From the NCBI GenBank assembly GCA_013166835.1, contig JABLTI010000004.1, forward strand, positions 1 through 60,035: DNA of 60,035 nt, written 5' to 3'. The stretch's first letter is position 1, and the number at the start of each line of letters is the position of its first letter. Shown here piece by piece: positions 58,861 through 60,035 of the stretch. A program made the position numbers and the translations under genes. The notes beneath the pieces were generated by a model. It made no database searches. It was not told where the DNA came from and was given only the letters and a program-made list of their open reading frames with translations. The DNA is from Promethearchaeati archaeon. Lineage in GTDB: Archaea; Asgardarchaeota; Heimdallarchaeia; JABLTI01.

Positions 58861-59565
58861 TTATTTGAAGAGATAATCATCATTATTTGTACTTTCGACT
58901 AAGATTCGTTGTCCACATTTTGGACAAGAATTCCAAGTAGCATTTATATCATAACCGCATCTTTTGCAATATGAATTAGAGAGCTCTTCAGTTTTATAAT
59001 CATCATAATCATAGACCTGTTTCTCTTGAGAGTATTCCTTCTCTGGGTATTTCTTACTCTGGAAAAGTGAATCCTCAAATTGTTTCTCTCGAGGATTATC
59101 ATAGAAACTTTCATCTTCAAATTGAGGTCGTTCCTCTCTTTCCGGTTCCTCATAGAAATTCGATCTATCCGAAATATTTCCCTCAAACAAATCATGATTA
59201 TTTGGTTGTATAAAATCACGTCTCGAAGGTTCTTTTCTATAATCTGATGAGTCACTACGTTCTTGCATAGGACGAGCTAAAGGTGGCTCATAATCATAGC
59301 TATCTGCTTCTTGAGTAGCTTGAGTCTTTTGTAGTTTTAAGAATTCAACAAGAGCAATTCTTTTGTCACAAGCAGAAGCCAAAGGACACCTATTTCCGTC
59401 TAAATTAGAAATTGATGTAATTTGTTCACCATCGATTGTTAAACCGTTTTTGTTCAAATGGATTCGAATACCATGACGACGTATAATACTAATTAAATCA
59501 TTTACAGAGAAAATTTGACCGTTAAGTACAAAAATTCCTTCAGGGTTATCCTCGTAATTAATCAT
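58861..59565 (-). CDS. Zinc-ribbon protein with long disordered middle
   Basis: 234 residues. An N-terminal domain (EGIFVLNGQIFSVNDLISII) is followed by a low-complexity, Glu/Arg/Tyr/Pro-rich middle (about 95-195) and a C-terminal zinc ribbon CKRCGYD and CPKCGQR. The N-terminal part recalls archaeal OapC/ArvC-like zinc-ribbon proteins, which in other archaea accompany the GTPase and DUF2073 genes; here those are 4 kb away. Assignment uncertain. Confidence 0.45.
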   Translation of the reverse strand: MINYEDNPEGIFVLNGQIFSVNDLISIIRRHGIRIHLNKNGLTIDGEQITSISNLDGNRCPLASACDKRIALVEFLKLQKTQATQEADSYDYEPPLARPMQERSDSSDYRKEPSRRDFIQPNNHDLFEGNISDRSNFYEEPEREERPQFEDESFYDNPREKQFEDSLFQSKKYPEKEYSQEKQVYDYDDYKTEELSNSYCKRCGYDINATWNSCPKCGQRILVESTNNDDYLFK

Positions 59566-59738
59566 TTGGAAACACCACTACAAAGGATACTTTTACGGAA
59601 GTAATACATAAAAATACGGTATTTCCAGATGTTATCTTAATATTCCCAGCAACAATACGTTAGTATTTAAAATTTTGTTTTCCTAACAAAACATTAAAAA
59701 GAGACTGTATCAGCAAACATAATTACCCACTAAAAAAC

Positions 59739-59826
59739 GCGGGGGTGTCCTAGTTAGGTCAATGGAGTAGCGCTGAGGTCGCTATGGTGTAGGCCTCCGT
59801 GGGTTCAAATCCCATCCCCCGCACCA
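59739..59826 (+). tRNA. tRNA-Leu (GAG), CCA encoded
   Basis: Acceptor stem GCGGGGG with CCCCCGC. Anticodon stem TAGCG/CGCTA with loop CTGAGGT, anticodon GAG. The long variable arm (TGGTGTAGGCCTCCG) is typical of leucine tRNAs. T arm GTGGG-TTCAAAT-CCCAT. CCA is encoded. Confidence 0.93.
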
Positions 59827-59919
59827 GTTTTCTAATCACTTTTTCTCGAGTAAATAGACCTAAATGCATTTAATTTTATAAGAAATAAAAAAAAAAATAA
59901 ATAAAAAAAGAAAAAGAAA

Positions 59920-60035
59920 CTATTTTCTTCCTCTTTTACGACCAGATTGCCTGGCTGCTATTAACCCAACTTTTGCTCCAGGAGGAGCATTTCTTGAAAC
60001 AGTTCGTGTACCACTTCCACCACCATGAGGATGGC
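59920..60035 (-). CDS. rpl2: Ribosomal protein uL2, C-terminal end
   Basis: The reverse strand from the window edge encodes [20 protein letters not shown], then [17 protein letters not shown] and a TAG. HPHGGG and SRNAPPG.KVG.IAAR.TGR are the conserved C-terminal segment of uL2, the protein at the peptidyl transferase region. The 5' part lies outside the window. Confidence 0.9.
   Translation of the reverse strand, partial: HPHGGGSGTRTVSRNAPPGAKVGLIAARQSGRKRGRK

Overview
The window looks like chromosomal DNA from an uncultured, AT-rich archaeon, most likely of the Asgard group. Archaeal markers include Orc1/Cdc6, two TFB-type factors, multi-OB RPA, HerA-Mre11-Rad50, Nep1, archaeosine TGT, an Lsm protein, PAC2, CofE and TATA/BRE promoters. 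The Asgard placement rests mainly on a protein with folliculin-like longin and DENN segments (14033-15175) and on bacterial-type lipid genes. Start sites often show GGAGG or GGTGA ribosome binding sites, and TTG starts are common.

Layout. 0-6 kb: herA-mre11-rad50 repair operon (minus). 6-7.6 kb: a two-helix VirB2/TrbC-like protein and a GT-C type membrane glycosyltransferase. 7.8-10 kb: two nearly identical genes for 45-residue pre-peptides, in opposite orientation around a large helix-turn-helix protein. 10-12.8 kb: plsY, degV/fakB and a fakA-like gene, a set that in bacteria activates free fatty acids and loads them onto glycerol-3-phosphate. 13-19 kb: endonuclease IV, the folliculin-like protein, a membrane protein and a four-OB RPA. 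19-28 kb: small regulators, a polyprenol-kinase-like protein, HypD, Nep1, a membrane-anchored HerA/VirB4-like ATPase and Orc1/Cdc6. 28-36.6 kb: a large surface protein, PAC2, and a Tad-like pilus set (ATPase, two T2SF membrane proteins, pilin) with a divergent TFB. 36.7-40.6 kb: tRNA-Glu, a coiled-coil protein, an AAA+ ATPase, a ribbon-helix-helix protein and a 1.1 kb non-coding region, with tandem 9-bp sites spread through the locus. 40.5-49 kb: HypF, a second large HTH protein, UvrC and two peptide ABC permeases. 49.5-54.9 kb: canonical TFB, CofE, a transglutaminase-fold protein lacking its cysteine, AK6/Fap7, and an Era-like GTPase with its DUF2073 partner. 54.9-55.9 kb: an AT-rich gap with four ORB-like boxes arranged around an AT-rich core, a good candidate replication origin. 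55.9-60 kb: small HTH proteins, archaeosine TGT, an Lsm protein, a zinc-ribbon protein, tRNA-Leu and the end of ribosomal protein uL2.

The most unusual items are: (1) the ATPase/RHH locus with 9-bp repeat clusters, possibly a segregation or origin system; (2) the paired secreted peptides with a regulator-like gene, possibly a signalling cassette; (3) the FakA/FakB/PlsY set in an archaeon; (4) the ORB-containing putative origin beside the GTPase/DUF2073 pair; (5) the folliculin-like protein. All functional statements are inferred from reading the sequence; no database search was run.
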